Of a stretch of DNA of 26,227 nucleotides, positions 6,898 to 13,816 are shown in pieces (within the stretch, counting starts at the first letter, position 1; each line of letters begins with the position of its first letter). Made by a program: the position numbers and the translations under genes. This stretch comes from CAYNFH01 sp964396385. Its GTDB lineage: Bacteria > Armatimonadota > Chthonomonadetes > Chthonomonadales > CAJBBX01. The notes below the pieces were generated by a model. The model was not told where the DNA came from, did no database searches, and saw nothing but the letters and a program-made list of their open reading frames with translations. The stretch lies in assembly GCA_964396385.1 (NCBI GenBank), contig CAYNFH010000073.1:1-26227 (forward strand). Reading direction: 5' to 3'.

Positions 6898-7710
6898 GTG
6901 CACATACTATGTATCGGGGCGCATCCGGACGATAACGAGGGCAGCATCGGGGGAACCGCGGCACTCTTCCGGCGGCGTGGTGACTCGGTGAAATTCGTCT
7001 CCGTGACGGACGGAAGCAAGGGCCATTTTGCCTCGGAATATATCGCGGATCCGGAGGCGCTGGCGCGACGGCGGCAGCAGGAGGCCACCGCGGCGGCGGC
7101 CGTCATCGGAGCGGAGTACGAGTCGATGGGCGTCCCGGATGGCGAAGTGTACGTCACCCCGGCCAGCACGGAGGCGATGGTCCGGCTCATCCGCTCCTTC
7201 GGACCGCCGGGCCAGGGGCCGGACCTGGTACTGCTGAACCGCCCCACCGACTACCACCGGGACCACCGGTACACCGCCTGGCTGGTGCTGGATGCCACGT
7301 ATATGTTGACGGTGCCGCCGATGTGCCCCGACACGCGCCACCTGGACCGGATGCCGGTATTCGCCTACTGGGCCGATGACTTTACGGAGGGCGGCGCGTT
7401 CCGGGCGGACGTGGCCGTGGCGATAGACGAGACCATGGAGCAGAAGATAGACATGGTCTGCTGCCACGAGTCGCAGTTCTTCGAGTGGCTGCCCTTCAAT
7501 GCCGGGCGGCTGGACCAGGTGCCGGAGGGCCGCGCGGCGCGGCGGGAGTGGCTTGCGCCCCGGTACCGGGATCGCGCCGCCTCCCGCCGTGACCAGTTTG
7601 CCGGCCTGCTGCCCGCTTCCGCGCGGTACGCGGAGGGATGCCAGATCAGCGAATACGGCCGCCGCCCCAGCCCGGAGGAACTAGGGCGGCTGTTTCCGGT
7701 ATCCGGCTAG
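6898..7710 (+). CDS. PIG-L/LmbE family deacetylase
   Basis: 270-residue zinc-dependent N-deacetylase-like protein. It starts VHILCIGAHPDDNEGSIGGT, with the metal-binding AHPDD motif at residues ~9-13. The second metal motif is HRDHR, in RPTDYHRDHRYT near residue 120. The family removes acetyl groups from GlcNAc-type sugars or glycolipid precursors; the substrate here cannot be told. GTG 6898 was chosen because AGGAG lies 6 bases upstream and the domain begins at once. The longer frame to 6817 only translates the octamer repeat. The stop codon overlaps that of the convergent downstream gene in the four bases CTAG (7707-7710). Confidence 0.88.
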   Translation: MHILCIGAHPDDNEGSIGGTAALFRRRGDSVKFVSVTDGSKGHFASEYIADPEALARRRQQEATAAAAVIGAEYESMGVPDGEVYVTPASTEAMVRLIRSFGPPGQGPDLVLLNRPTDYHRDHRYTAWLVLDATYMLTVPPMCPDTRHLDRMPVFAYWADDFTEGGAFRADVAVAIDETMEQKIDMVCCHESQFFEWLPFNAGRLDQVPEGRAARREWLAPRYRDRAASRRDQFAGLLPASARYAEGCQISEYGRRPSPEELGRLFPVSG

Positions 7711-8672
7711 GATGCGGCGGCGGGGCCGCGGTTCCGAGCGCGATCAGCGGCGAGGTCCGCCTGCTCGCGGCCCAGGCGAGCCACCTCGTCCGCCAGCTCC
7801 TTGCGCTCCTGATCCGTTAGCTCCGGCCAGGCGAGCTGCGCCGCGATGGACTGGATCCGTGCGCTGATCTCGGCAACGCGGGCTTCTATTTGCGCCGCGC
7901 CCGGAGCGTTGCCAGTCGGCGGAGGTGGGGCCGGCGGGCCAGGCGGAGGTGGCGGCTCGGGGGCGGAGCGGCCCTCCCGCTCTGCACGAGCAGCATCCCG
8001 CTCAGCACGAGCAACATCCCGCTCGGCGCGGGCGGTCTCCCGCTCTGCCCGCGCTGCCTCCCGACTTTCCTCCCACGGCTGCTTCTCCAGCCAGCCGCTG
8101 AGCCACTCCTTATCACCGCCCTCCTTGCCGGCCCCCTCCTCCGCGGTGGTACTCGCCTCTTCCGTGCCGGCCGAAGAGCCGAACCACTCCGGCATACGCT
8201 CCCGCACGATGCGGCCCAGATCCTGGCGGTCGATGAACGGCGCCAGGCCGACGAGCAGGCCGGGGTTCATGGTCTTCTGCTGGCTCATAGCCGCGCGGAG
8301 CAGGGCGGCGAGCTCCTGCTTGTCCATGAACGGCGCCAGGCCGACGATCATCTGCATGTCCATCTTCTTGGGTCCGGCCGCGGGATCGGCGGTTCTCTGC
8401 TCCTCGTCTTCCAGATACTCCTCCAGGAGCCGCGCCTCGGCGCCCAGCTCATCGAAGTTGGCATCGTCTTCGTCGAGCTTCTGGAATACGTCTTCCGGAA
8501 CAGCCTCCAGATCCTCCAGCCGTTCGACCACGGCGTTGTAGCGGCGGACCGAGCCCTGGGCGCCGCCCTTGAAGCTGCCGGTCTGGCTGGCGTGCTCCGC
8601 CAGGTCGGCCATCCGGTGCAGAAGCCGCCGAAGCTGGGCGACTTCCGCCTGGGTGTCAGCGTTTCTACTCAT
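7707..8672 (-). CDS. Coiled-coil, proline-rich protein with duplicated VGLAPF motif
   Basis: 321-residue protein, no known family recognised. The N-terminal ~100 residues are helical and acidic. Two related segments follow, MIVGLAPFMDKQELAALLRAAM and LLVGLAPFIDRQDLGRIVRERM, an internal duplication of about 30 residues. Then come an acidic linker, four near-perfect ARAERE/D heptads (coiled coil), a polyproline stretch and a final helical region. No membrane segment or signal peptide. ATG 8672 has GAGGAG upstream. It lies 122 bases downstream of the ECF sigma gene on the same strand, so it may be cotranscribed and could modulate that sigma factor. That link is inference only. Confidence 0.75.
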   Translation of the reverse strand: MSRNADTQAEVAQLRRLLHRMADLAEHASQTGSFKGGAQGSVRRYNAVVERLEDLEAVPEDVFQKLDEDDANFDELGAEARLLEEYLEDEEQRTADPAAGPKKMDMQMIVGLAPFMDKQELAALLRAAMSQQKTMNPGLLVGLAPFIDRQDLGRIVRERMPEWFGSSAGTEEASTTAEEGAGKEGGDKEWLSGWLEKQPWEESREAARAERETARAERDVARAERDAARAEREGRSAPEPPPPPGPPAPPPPTGNAPGAAQIEARVAEISARIQSIAAQLAWPELTDQERKELADEVARLGREQADLAADRARNRGPAAAS

Positions 8673-8690
8673 GGTTAGTCTCCTCGTTTT

Positions 8691-8814
8691 GGTTGAAGGT
8701 TGAAGGTTGAAGGATGAAGGCCAGAGCCGCTGCGGTACGTTCTGCCTCTGAAGAAGCTCGAGAGGTAGGAAGCCCGGCCGTGTACGGCCTACTTTCAACC
8801 TTCAACCTTCAACT
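8691..8814. repeat. GGTTGAA heptamer array with distant inverted copy
   Basis: GGTTGAA is repeated three times and followed by GGATGAA (8691-8720). The bases 8692-8711 are the perfect reverse complement of 8794-8813, giving a 20-bp stem with an 82-base loop that itself holds a GGCCGT/ACGGCC hairpin. The right arm encodes the last residues (LKVEG) and the stop codon of the ECF sigma factor. The left arm lies just before the ribosome site of the next gene, so the structure fills the space between two cotranscribed genes. Confidence 0.65.
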
Positions 8815-9379
8815 GATTTGCCAGGCGGCGCTCCAGGAGCTTGCGACCCTGGTGCAGCCTCCACTTAACCGTAGTGACCGGGAGCGATAGGAAGTCGGCG
8901 ATACGCGCCACCGGCCACTCCTCGAAGTACCGGAGGTGGACCACCGCCAGAAAGTCCGTCGGCAGCGAGTCCACCGCGGACGCGATGGTGACATCGTCGC
9001 ACCGGCGCAGCAGCTCGTCCACCGGATGGGCGGCCAGCGCGGGACTGTGCGAGAGCACCAGGCGGTCCAGCTCGCGGTCCTCCATCGGCTTGCAGCGGCC
9101 GTTCCCCACGCGGACTCGGCGTGCCCGGTGACGCGTGATGGCGCACAGCCATGCCGGGAACCGCGAGAGGTCCTTGAGCTGCGGCAGCGCGCGGAAGGCC
9201 AGCAGGAAGGAGTCCTGCGCCACATCCTCCGCGAGCTCCCGGGAGCCAAGCTCCTGGAGCGCTACCAGCGTAACTGCGCTCCGGAACCGGCGTACCAGCT
9301 CGTCGAATGCCTCCAGGTTGCCCACCAGCGCCCAGAGCGCCAGCGTCTCGTCTTCGACTTGCGCGTATGCCGACCGCAT
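8795..9379 (-). CDS. ECF-type RNA polymerase sigma factor
   Basis: 194-residue sigma factor with only regions 2 and 4. Region 2 spans FDELVRRFRSAVTLVALQELG, then ELAEDVAQDSFLLAFRAL and FPAWLCAITRHRARR. Region 4 has VDSLPTDFLAVVHLRYFEEW and a helix-turn-helix around VARIADFLSLPVTTVKWRLHQGRKLLERRL. ATG 9379 (MRSAYAQVEDE) fits the usual family length. The frame continues upstream to 9673, but that part only translates a GAGTC-type heptamer array and overlaps the divergent reductase gene. No clear ribosome site precedes ATG 9379. No transmembrane anti-sigma factor is next to it, which is unusual for ECF factors. Confidence 0.88.
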   Translation of the reverse strand: MRSAYAQVEDETLALWALVGNLEAFDELVRRFRSAVTLVALQELGSRELAEDVAQDSFLLAFRALPQLKDLSRFPAWLCAITRHRARRVRVGNGRCKPMEDRELDRLVLSHSPALAAHPVDELLRRCDDVTIASAVDSLPTDFLAVVHLRYFEEWPVARIADFLSLPVTTVKWRLHQGRKLLERRLANQLKVEG

Positions 9380-9384
9380 CGTTC

Positions 9385-9426
9385 GTGAGTCGAGAGTCGT
9401 GAGTCGAGAGTCGTGAGTCGCGACGC
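9385..9426. repeat. GTGAGTC/GAGAGTC heptamer array upstream of the ECF sigma gene
   Basis: GTGAGTC and GAGAGTC alternate for five units (9385-9419), then a degenerate GCGACGC. The 13-base word GAGTCGAGAGTCG is shared with the array at 21563-21590 inside the AAA-WD40 gene. It lies directly before the ATG of the sigma gene, where a ribosome site or leader would be expected. Confidence 0.6.
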
Positions 9427-9605
9427 TCGGCTCCTCAGTCACCGCAAGGACGGTCGGTGCCGTTCCGTCCGCTCCCGATTGATAGAGACAGTCCGGTGCG
9501 GGATGGATAGTGGAATCTGTAAAGGAGGGATTCGCGCGGGGCGGCGAATAGAGGTCCGGGCCGTCCGGCCCACGACTACGCATCGGATCCAGGGAGGAGC
9601 TACCC

Positions 9606-10838
9606 ATGGCGGAATCGACCAAGTACCTGCTCGTCGGCGGCGGGCTCGCGGCGGTATGGGCCGCGCAGAACATACGGGAGCGGGATCAGGACGGCCGCAT
9701 TCTCATTGTTACACAGGAGAACGACCCGCCCTATGACAAGCCGCCGCTCTCCAAGCAATACATTGCGGAAGACGTGGCGCGGGATGACGCCTATAGTAAG
9801 TTCGACAACTTCTACCCGGACAACCGCATCGACCTGCGCAAGAACTCCAAGGTTGTGAAGGTAGACCCGGGGTCGCGGACCGTCACTGTAGAAAATGGCG
9901 ACACCATCTCTTACGAGAAGCTCTTGCTGGCGCCCGGAGCGGACCCGCGGGAGCTGGACGTGCCGGGGGTGGAGCTGCCGGGGGTGTACTATCTGCGGAC
10001 CATCGACGAGGCGCTGGCTATCCACAACGCCGCACAGAAGGGCAAGCGATCGGTGCACGTAGGCGCGGGCTACCTCAATATGGAGGTGGCATCCGGCTGT
10101 CTACAGCGGGGATGTGACGTCACCATCATCGAGCAGGAGGATCGCCCCTGGTCGCGGCTGGCGAGTTCCAAGCTGGGCGGCTTCCTGCGCAAGCAGTACG
10201 AGGCGCGTGGAGCGAAGTTCCTGTTCAACGAGACGGTGAAGGCCATTATGGGCGGCGGGCACGTAGCGGCAGTGACGACCGGCAGCAATGCGCAGGTGGA
10301 GGCAGACTTTGTGGTGATCTCCATCGGCGCGAGCCTGCGCACGCAGCTCGCCAAGGATGCCGGTCTGGCTATGGGCAACCGCGGCGGCGTGCTGGTAGAT
10401 GAGTACCTGCAGACCTCGGACCCGAACATCTGGGCCGCCGGCGACATCGCCTGTTTCAAGGACCTAGCCTGCGGGCGACAGTGGCACGCGGAGCACCATC
10501 TGAACGCTAAATGGCAGGGCCGCGCGGTGGGCGCCATCATGGCCGGCGAGCGCAAGCCGTACAACCAGGTGCCCTACTTCTTCTCCGACTTCCTGGACCT
10601 ACACATGGTGCTGCGGGGCGATCCGTCCAACAGCACGGAGAGTGAGACGGTGGTGCTGGGAGACCTGGAGGGCGGCGAGTTCGTGGAGCTCTATCCGAAT
10701 CGCGAGGGGGTGATGCGGATGGGGCTGGCGATCAGCCACGAGGAGAAGAAGCTGGACCCCATCTCAGACAAGCTGGAGGAGCTGTTCCGGGCGGGAGCGC
10801 GCGTAAGGGATTTGAACGCGGGGACGTTCGGGATGTAG
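9606..10838 (+). CDS. FAD-dependent NAD(P)H oxidoreductase (ferredoxin/rubredoxin reductase-like)
   Basis: 410-residue flavoprotein of the pyridine nucleotide-disulfide oxidoreductase superfamily. The N-terminal FAD fold has VGGGLAAVWAAQNIRE (residues ~10-25). The second nucleotide-binding fold has VGAGYLNME (152-160), followed by an acidic residue at the end of the next strand (TIIEQE). The FAD ribityl motif is AAGD (277-280). There is no CxxxxC disulfide, so it belongs with the ferredoxin-reductase/AIF/monodehydroascorbate-reductase type. The C-terminal VPYFFSDFLDLHMVLRGDPSN region fits that. The third position of the usual GxGxxG is N rather than G, which could affect cofactor choice. AGGAG lies a few bases before the ATG. 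The electron acceptor is unknown. Confidence 0.88.
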   Translation: MAESTKYLLVGGGLAAVWAAQNIRERDQDGRILIVTQENDPPYDKPPLSKQYIAEDVARDDAYSKFDNFYPDNRIDLRKNSKVVKVDPGSRTVTVENGDTISYEKLLLAPGADPRELDVPGVELPGVYYLRTIDEALAIHNAAQKGKRSVHVGAGYLNMEVASGCLQRGCDVTIIEQEDRPWSRLASSKLGGFLRKQYEARGAKFLFNETVKAIMGGGHVAAVTTGSNAQVEADFVVISIGASLRTQLAKDAGLAMGNRGGVLVDEYLQTSDPNIWAAGDIACFKDLACGRQWHAEHHLNAKWQGRAVGAIMAGERKPYNQVPYFFSDFLDLHMVLRGDPSNSTESETVVLGDLEGGEFVELYPNREGVMRMGLAISHEEKKLDPISDKLEELFRAGARVRDLNAGTFGM

Positions 10839-10867
10839 CGGGCCGGCCGAGCGTTTTCCTGGGGCGG

Positions 10868-10954
10868 CGTACGCGGCGCGACAGCCGTCGGACTGAGGTC
10901 CTCGGCTGGGTGACCTGCGGCCGAGTGTCCGCCTGCGCGGACACGGCGCGTACC
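10868..10954 (+). repeat. Dispersed ~85-bp repeat, copy 1
   Basis: This intergenic stretch matches the reverse complement of 14679-14755 over most of its length, including the exact words GCGGCCGAGTGTCCGC and GCGGACACG. It contains a GTGTCCGC/GCGGACAC hairpin and a shorter CGGAC/GTCC palindrome. It follows the reductase gene and has no coding potential. Confidence 0.65.
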
Positions 10955-11003
10955 GATGCCCTTGGAACAATAGCCGTTCCGGATTTGCGGGAATCGTGTC
11001 GAC

Positions 11004-11246
11004 CTACTTTTTGAGGTAGACGTCCCAGACGACGTCGCGGATGAAGCGGTTCTGTTTGATGACCTTCTGGATGACCTCCGCCTCCTGGTGGAGGTCTACT
11101 TCCGGATGGGACCGGAGCTTCTGCATAACGCCGCCCATGTAGCAGACACCGTGCGTCACGCGGACCGTCATCTCGGCGGTGTCCACGTTCCGGCGGACGA
11201 GCTCGTGCTGGATCATGCGGGTGTGCTGCGCGTCTTCCACAGACAT
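11004..11246 (-). CDS. Small BON-domain-like protein
   Basis: 80-residue protein starting MSVEDAQHTRMIQHELVRRN. The pattern 'alpha helix - VRVTHGVCYMGGVMQKL - helix with EVIQKVIKQNRFIRDVVWDVYL' resembles a single BON domain. That is a small alpha/beta fold thought to bind lipid or membrane surfaces, here without a signal peptide. A longer frame reaches 11336, but the ATG at 11246 starts the conserved part and has AAGGAGGAG upstream, though rather far (about 11 bases). It stands alone; its role is unknown. Confidence 0.7.
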   Translation of the reverse strand: MSVEDAQHTRMIQHELVRRNVDTAEMTVRVTHGVCYMGGVMQKLRSHPEVDLHQEAEVIQKVIKQNRFIRDVVWDVYLKK

Positions 11247-11386
11247 ATGGGCCGGCTCCTCCTTCCGAAGGCGCCACCCGTCGCACCAGCTTCCGCGGCG
11301 GGCGACGCCACGAATCAACGCGAACGAAGAGAGCAATGCTCACCCTGTTAGACGAAAGAATCGGCCGAAAGGTTTATGTGCCGACG

Positions 11387-11450
11387 GGGCGATTGGGCGA
11401 TGGAGCGACACGGCGATTCCGGATTCGCTCCCGCGCCGCGTCGCCGCGTC
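11387..11450. repeat. Degenerate octamer array (GGGCGATT / GCCGCGTC)
   Basis: GGGCGATT, GGGCGATG, GAGCGACA and CGGCGATT follow one another in 8-base register (11387-11418). After a short break come GCTCCCGC, GCCGCGTC and GCCGCGTC (11427-11450). The same GCCNNNTC octamers occur four times in tandem at 21607-21638. It lies between the BON-like gene and the end of the isomerase gene. Confidence 0.55.
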
Positions 11451-11454
11451 TGTT

Positions 11455-12213
11455 TTATGCCCAGCCTTTTGCGCGCAGGTAGTCCAGACTCATGGCCACG
11501 CTCTGCAGTGGCGGGCGCTGGCAGGTGTCCTGCTCCACGATGTACCACTCCACGGAGGCGCGCTCGCACGCGGCGATGATGGCGTCCCAGTCCATGCTCC
11601 CCTGCCCCAGCTCCGCGAAGGAGCGCTTCTCGTCCGTCGCCAGGTCCTTGAGGTGGACCAGCGGTACACGGCCGGCGTAGCGGTCGATGTACTTTACAGC
11701 GCTCTCGCCGCCGTACTCTACCCAGTAGGTGTCCAGCTCCAGCATCACCAGATCCGGGAAGGTGGCCTCCGCGAGGATGTCCAGCGCGTTCTTGCCCTCG
11801 AATCTGGTGAACTCGAAGGCGTGGTTGTGGTAGCAGAGCTGGAGCTCCCGCTCCTTGCATCGAGCGCCAATATCGTTGAGAGACTCGGCGAGACGGCGGT
11901 ACTCATCGGCGCTCTGGCGCCGACTCTCCGGCAGCCAGGGACAGACGATGAAGCGGTTCTGGATCTCCAGGTTGTACTCGATGGCCGCCTCCAGGTTGTT
12001 CTCTAGCTGGTCCAGGCCCACGTGGCTGCCGGCCACCTCGAGTCCCAGCTCGCGTAGCAGGTGGCGCAGCTCGCCCGCGCCCATTCCGCCCGTACCGGCC
12101 AGCTCCACGCCCTGGAAGCCCAGCTCGGCCACCTTCCGGAGCGTGCCGGCAAAATCGCGCTGCGCGTCATCGCGCAGGGTGTACATCTGAAGTGCTATGG
12201 GCAGCTTGGCCAT
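11455..12213 (-). CDS. Sugar phosphate isomerase/epimerase (xylose isomerase-like TIM barrel)
   Basis: 252-residue protein beginning MAKLPIALQMYTLRDD. It has the usual order of TIM-barrel signatures: LGFQGVELAG near residue 35, GSHVGL near 63, CYHNHAFEF near 131, LELDTYWVEYGG near 160, VPLVHLKD near 184, GSMDWDAIIAA and a C-terminal EQDTC. The His and acidic residues in these segments normally bind a divalent metal. The family interconverts keto sugars, but the substrate cannot be read from sequence. ATG 12213 was chosen because GGAAGGA lies about 9 bases upstream; an in-frame ATG at 12231 would overlap that site. Its promoter sits back to back with that of the toxin-antitoxin pair. Confidence 0.87.
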   Translation of the reverse strand: MAKLPIALQMYTLRDDAQRDFAGTLRKVAELGFQGVELAGTGGMGAGELRHLLRELGLEVAGSHVGLDQLENNLEAAIEYNLEIQNRFIVCPWLPESRRQSADEYRRLAESLNDIGARCKERELQLCYHNHAFEFTRFEGKNALDILAEATFPDLVMLELDTYWVEYGGESAVKYIDRYAGRVPLVHLKDLATDEKRSFAELGQGSMDWDAIIAACERASVEWYIVEQDTCQRPPLQSVAMSLDYLRAKGWA

Positions 12214-12266
12214 TGGAATTCGTCCTTCCATCCAGGGATTTGGCCGGGACTCCGGCCCTCACCCGG

Positions 12267-12296
12267 ATTATACCTACCGGGAAGTTGCGCTTTCAG
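12267..12296 (-). promoter_or_regulatory. Minus-strand promoter for the isomerase gene
   Basis: On the minus strand CTGAAA (12296-12291) and a perfect TATAAT (12272-12267) are 18 bases apart. The predicted transcription start is about 45-50 bases upstream of ATG 12213. Confidence 0.6.
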
Positions 12297-12297
12297 C

Positions 12298-12327
12298 TTG
12301 CCGGGCGTGGGGACTAATCCGTATAAT
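12298..12327 (+). promoter_or_regulatory. Plus-strand promoter for the antitoxin/toxin pair
   Basis: TTGCCG (12298-12303) and a perfect TATAAT (12322-12327) are 18 bases apart. The -35 boxes of this and the divergent isomerase promoter are separated by a single base, so one bound regulator could affect both. Confidence 0.65.
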
Positions 12328-12365
12328 GAGCCGGGCGGTGTTCGGGACGAAGAAGGAGTGGCCGG

Positions 12366-12752
12366 ATGACCCTTGTGATTGAGCTAACGCAGGATCAGGA
12401 GGAAGCGCTGGTGGAGGCGGCCCGGCTGGAGGGCGTTGCCCCAAACGCGCTAGCAGCTCGCGTTCTGGCCGAGCACCTGCCATCGCTGCGCCACCATGGC
12501 GCGGCAGGAGAGGTGCAGCAGCGTGTCCTGACGCTGCTCGCTTCCTGGCGCGCGCAGGACGGAGTCGCGTCGAAGCTCGGCAGGGCTGGCGGAAGAAGCG
12601 GAGAGCCTGCCGCCGAGATGTTCAGGGAGTGGGAGCGTGAGGACGCGGCATTGACAGAAGAGCAGAGCGCGGAGGCAGAGACACTCTGGGAAAGTTTTCG
12701 GGAATCCGTTGACGCCGAGCGCATTCGGGCCGGCATGAGGACCCTGTTCTGA
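12366..12752 (+). CDS. Probable antitoxin of a PIN-type toxin-antitoxin pair
   Basis: 128-residue protein. Residues ~1-45 (MTLVIELTQDQEEALVEAARLEGVAP... VLAEHL) resemble the short beta strand-helix-helix start of ribbon-helix-helix or related DNA-binding antitoxins. The acidic C-terminal part (~80-128, EDAALTEEQSAEAETLWESFRESVDAERIRAGMRTLF) resembles the toxin-wrapping tail of VapB-like antitoxins. The class is inferred mainly from the overlapping PIN gene downstream. AAGGAG lies 8 bases upstream of the ATG. Such proteins usually repress their own promoter, which here would be the box pair at 12298-12327. Confidence 0.7.
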   Translation: MTLVIELTQDQEEALVEAARLEGVAPNALAARVLAEHLPSLRHHGAAGEVQQRVLTLLASWRAQDGVASKLGRAGGRSGEPAAEMFREWEREDAALTEEQSAEAETLWESFRESVDAERIRAGMRTLF

Positions 12753-13225
12753 GTCCACCTGTCATCGTCCTGGACACCGGCCCTCTAAGCAATGTGGTTG
12801 TGCCGCTCGCCAGGCGCGGTGCGACACCCAGCCTATCGCAGCGCTGCCGGGCGTGGGTGGAGCAGTGCGAAGCTGCCGGCACCATGCTCCTCGTGCCGGC
12901 CATAGCGTACTACGAGACGCTTCGGGAGCTCAAGCGCCGAAGCGCGAGGACCCAGATTGCGCGTCTAAAGCGGTTCTCCCTGCCAACCGACCGGCTGATT
13001 CCACTCACTACACCGCAGCTTGAACTGGCGGCGCGACTCTGGGCCGAAGCGCGGCGGGCGGGCACGCCTACCGCGAGAGAGGAAGCCCTCGATGTCGACG
13101 CGATTGTTGCGGCCCAGGCACTCAGCCTGGGCCTACACGAGTCAGAGTACGTGGTCGCGACCACCAATCCCGCCCACCTCTCCCGCTACGTACCGGCCCA
13201 GCTCTGGACAGACCTGGCGCCCTGA
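12749..13225 (+). CDS. PIN-domain toxin (VapC-like ribonuclease), apparent CTG start
   Basis: 158-residue PIN-domain protein. The first conserved acidic residue is in VLDTGPL (D9). It lies upstream of the first ATG/GTG/TTG in the frame (GTG 12794), so the usual start would delete it. The only plausible upstream start is CTG 12749. It overlaps the antitoxin stop codon as CTGA and has GAGG eight bases before it. Other likely metal-binding residues are E56 in YYETLREL and D115/D117 in EEALDVDAIVAAQAL. PIN toxins cleave RNA and are held inactive by the neighbouring antitoxin. The overlap suggests translational coupling. Confidence 0.8.
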   Translation: MSPPVIVLDTGPLSNVVVPLARRGATPSLSQRCRAWVEQCEAAGTMLLVPAIAYYETLRELKRRSARTQIARLKRFSLPTDRLIPLTTPQLELAARLWAEARRAGTPTAREEALDVDAIVAAQALSLGLHESEYVVATTNPAHLSRYVPAQLWTDLAP

Positions 13226-13301
13226 TGCGGGCCGCCCCGGCGGGAAGCAACCAGCTCTGCGCTGCTGTGGCGGAATCCGGAGGAAAGCAGCAACCATACG
13301 C

Positions 13302-13797
13302 CTACTGCCACGTGGATTCAACGCCACGTACCTTGCCGCGGCGGCAAGATACCGGATGCGCTGCGAGAAAGCCACGCATGTCGTGTACGACTTCCTTCAG
13401 TCGCTGCACGAAGCACCAGTGGTGCGTGTCTGGGAGCTCGATGATGCGCGGTTCAGAGGCTGCTGCCCTGACCCGCTCTATATTCTGCTGGCGCTCCTCG
13501 TCGCGCGCCGCCTGGCCCTTTTCTGCTCTCACTCTGGCTTCGGCCGTCGCCCCATCCGGCAGCATCTTCACCAGAAGTGCGCGAGGGAAGAAAGCCAGCA
13601 CCGGGAGGCGCACCGTAGCCTCCCCAATCCAGGTAGTTGAGCCGGATTCCGTTCACCCGGACGAATCGGCTCTGGTGCGGAGAACGGTCAGCCCACCCTG
13701 CACCCCCGGCGTCGCGGGGAACTGAACCAGCAAGAGGAGCGGTTGGCAACTGCACACGAGCGCCCGCCAGGGTTACGGCGAACAAGTATGAACTCAT
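13302..13797 (-). pseudogene. Alpha/beta hydrolase remnant with central deletion and frameshift
   Basis: The start (ATG 13797, MSSYLFAVTLAGARVQLP) looks like a signal peptide followed by FVRVNGIRLNYLDWGGYGAP, the first two strands of an alpha/beta hydrolase. Near 13597-13603 the homology jumps frame to LPVLAFFPRALLVKMLPDGA. It then runs to the C-terminal strand with the catalytic-His-like ELPDTHHWCF and EVVHDMRGFLAAHP, ending at 13302. The oxyanion region, nucleophile elbow (GxSxG) and lid, about 120-150 residues, are missing. With the nucleophile gone and the frame broken, an active enzyme is not possible. It follows the DUF1579-like/PDZ gene by 19 bases and was probably once in its operon. 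Confidence 0.75.
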
Positions 13798-13816
13798 ATG
13801 GGTACCTTTGCTCGAG

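Noticed and set aside
9385..9426. Possible small CRISPR array
   Set aside because: The units are contiguous heptamers with no spacers, and there are no cas genes.
9380..9673. N-terminal extension of the ECF sigma factor
   Set aside because: The extra 98 residues are low-complexity, encode the heptamer array and overlap the divergent reductase gene. ECF factors normally begin where MRSAYAQ does.
11347..11860. 170-codon minus-strand frame between the BON-like gene and the isomerase
   Set aside because: It mostly overlaps the isomerase in another frame and translates the octamer array; no domain or ribosome site.
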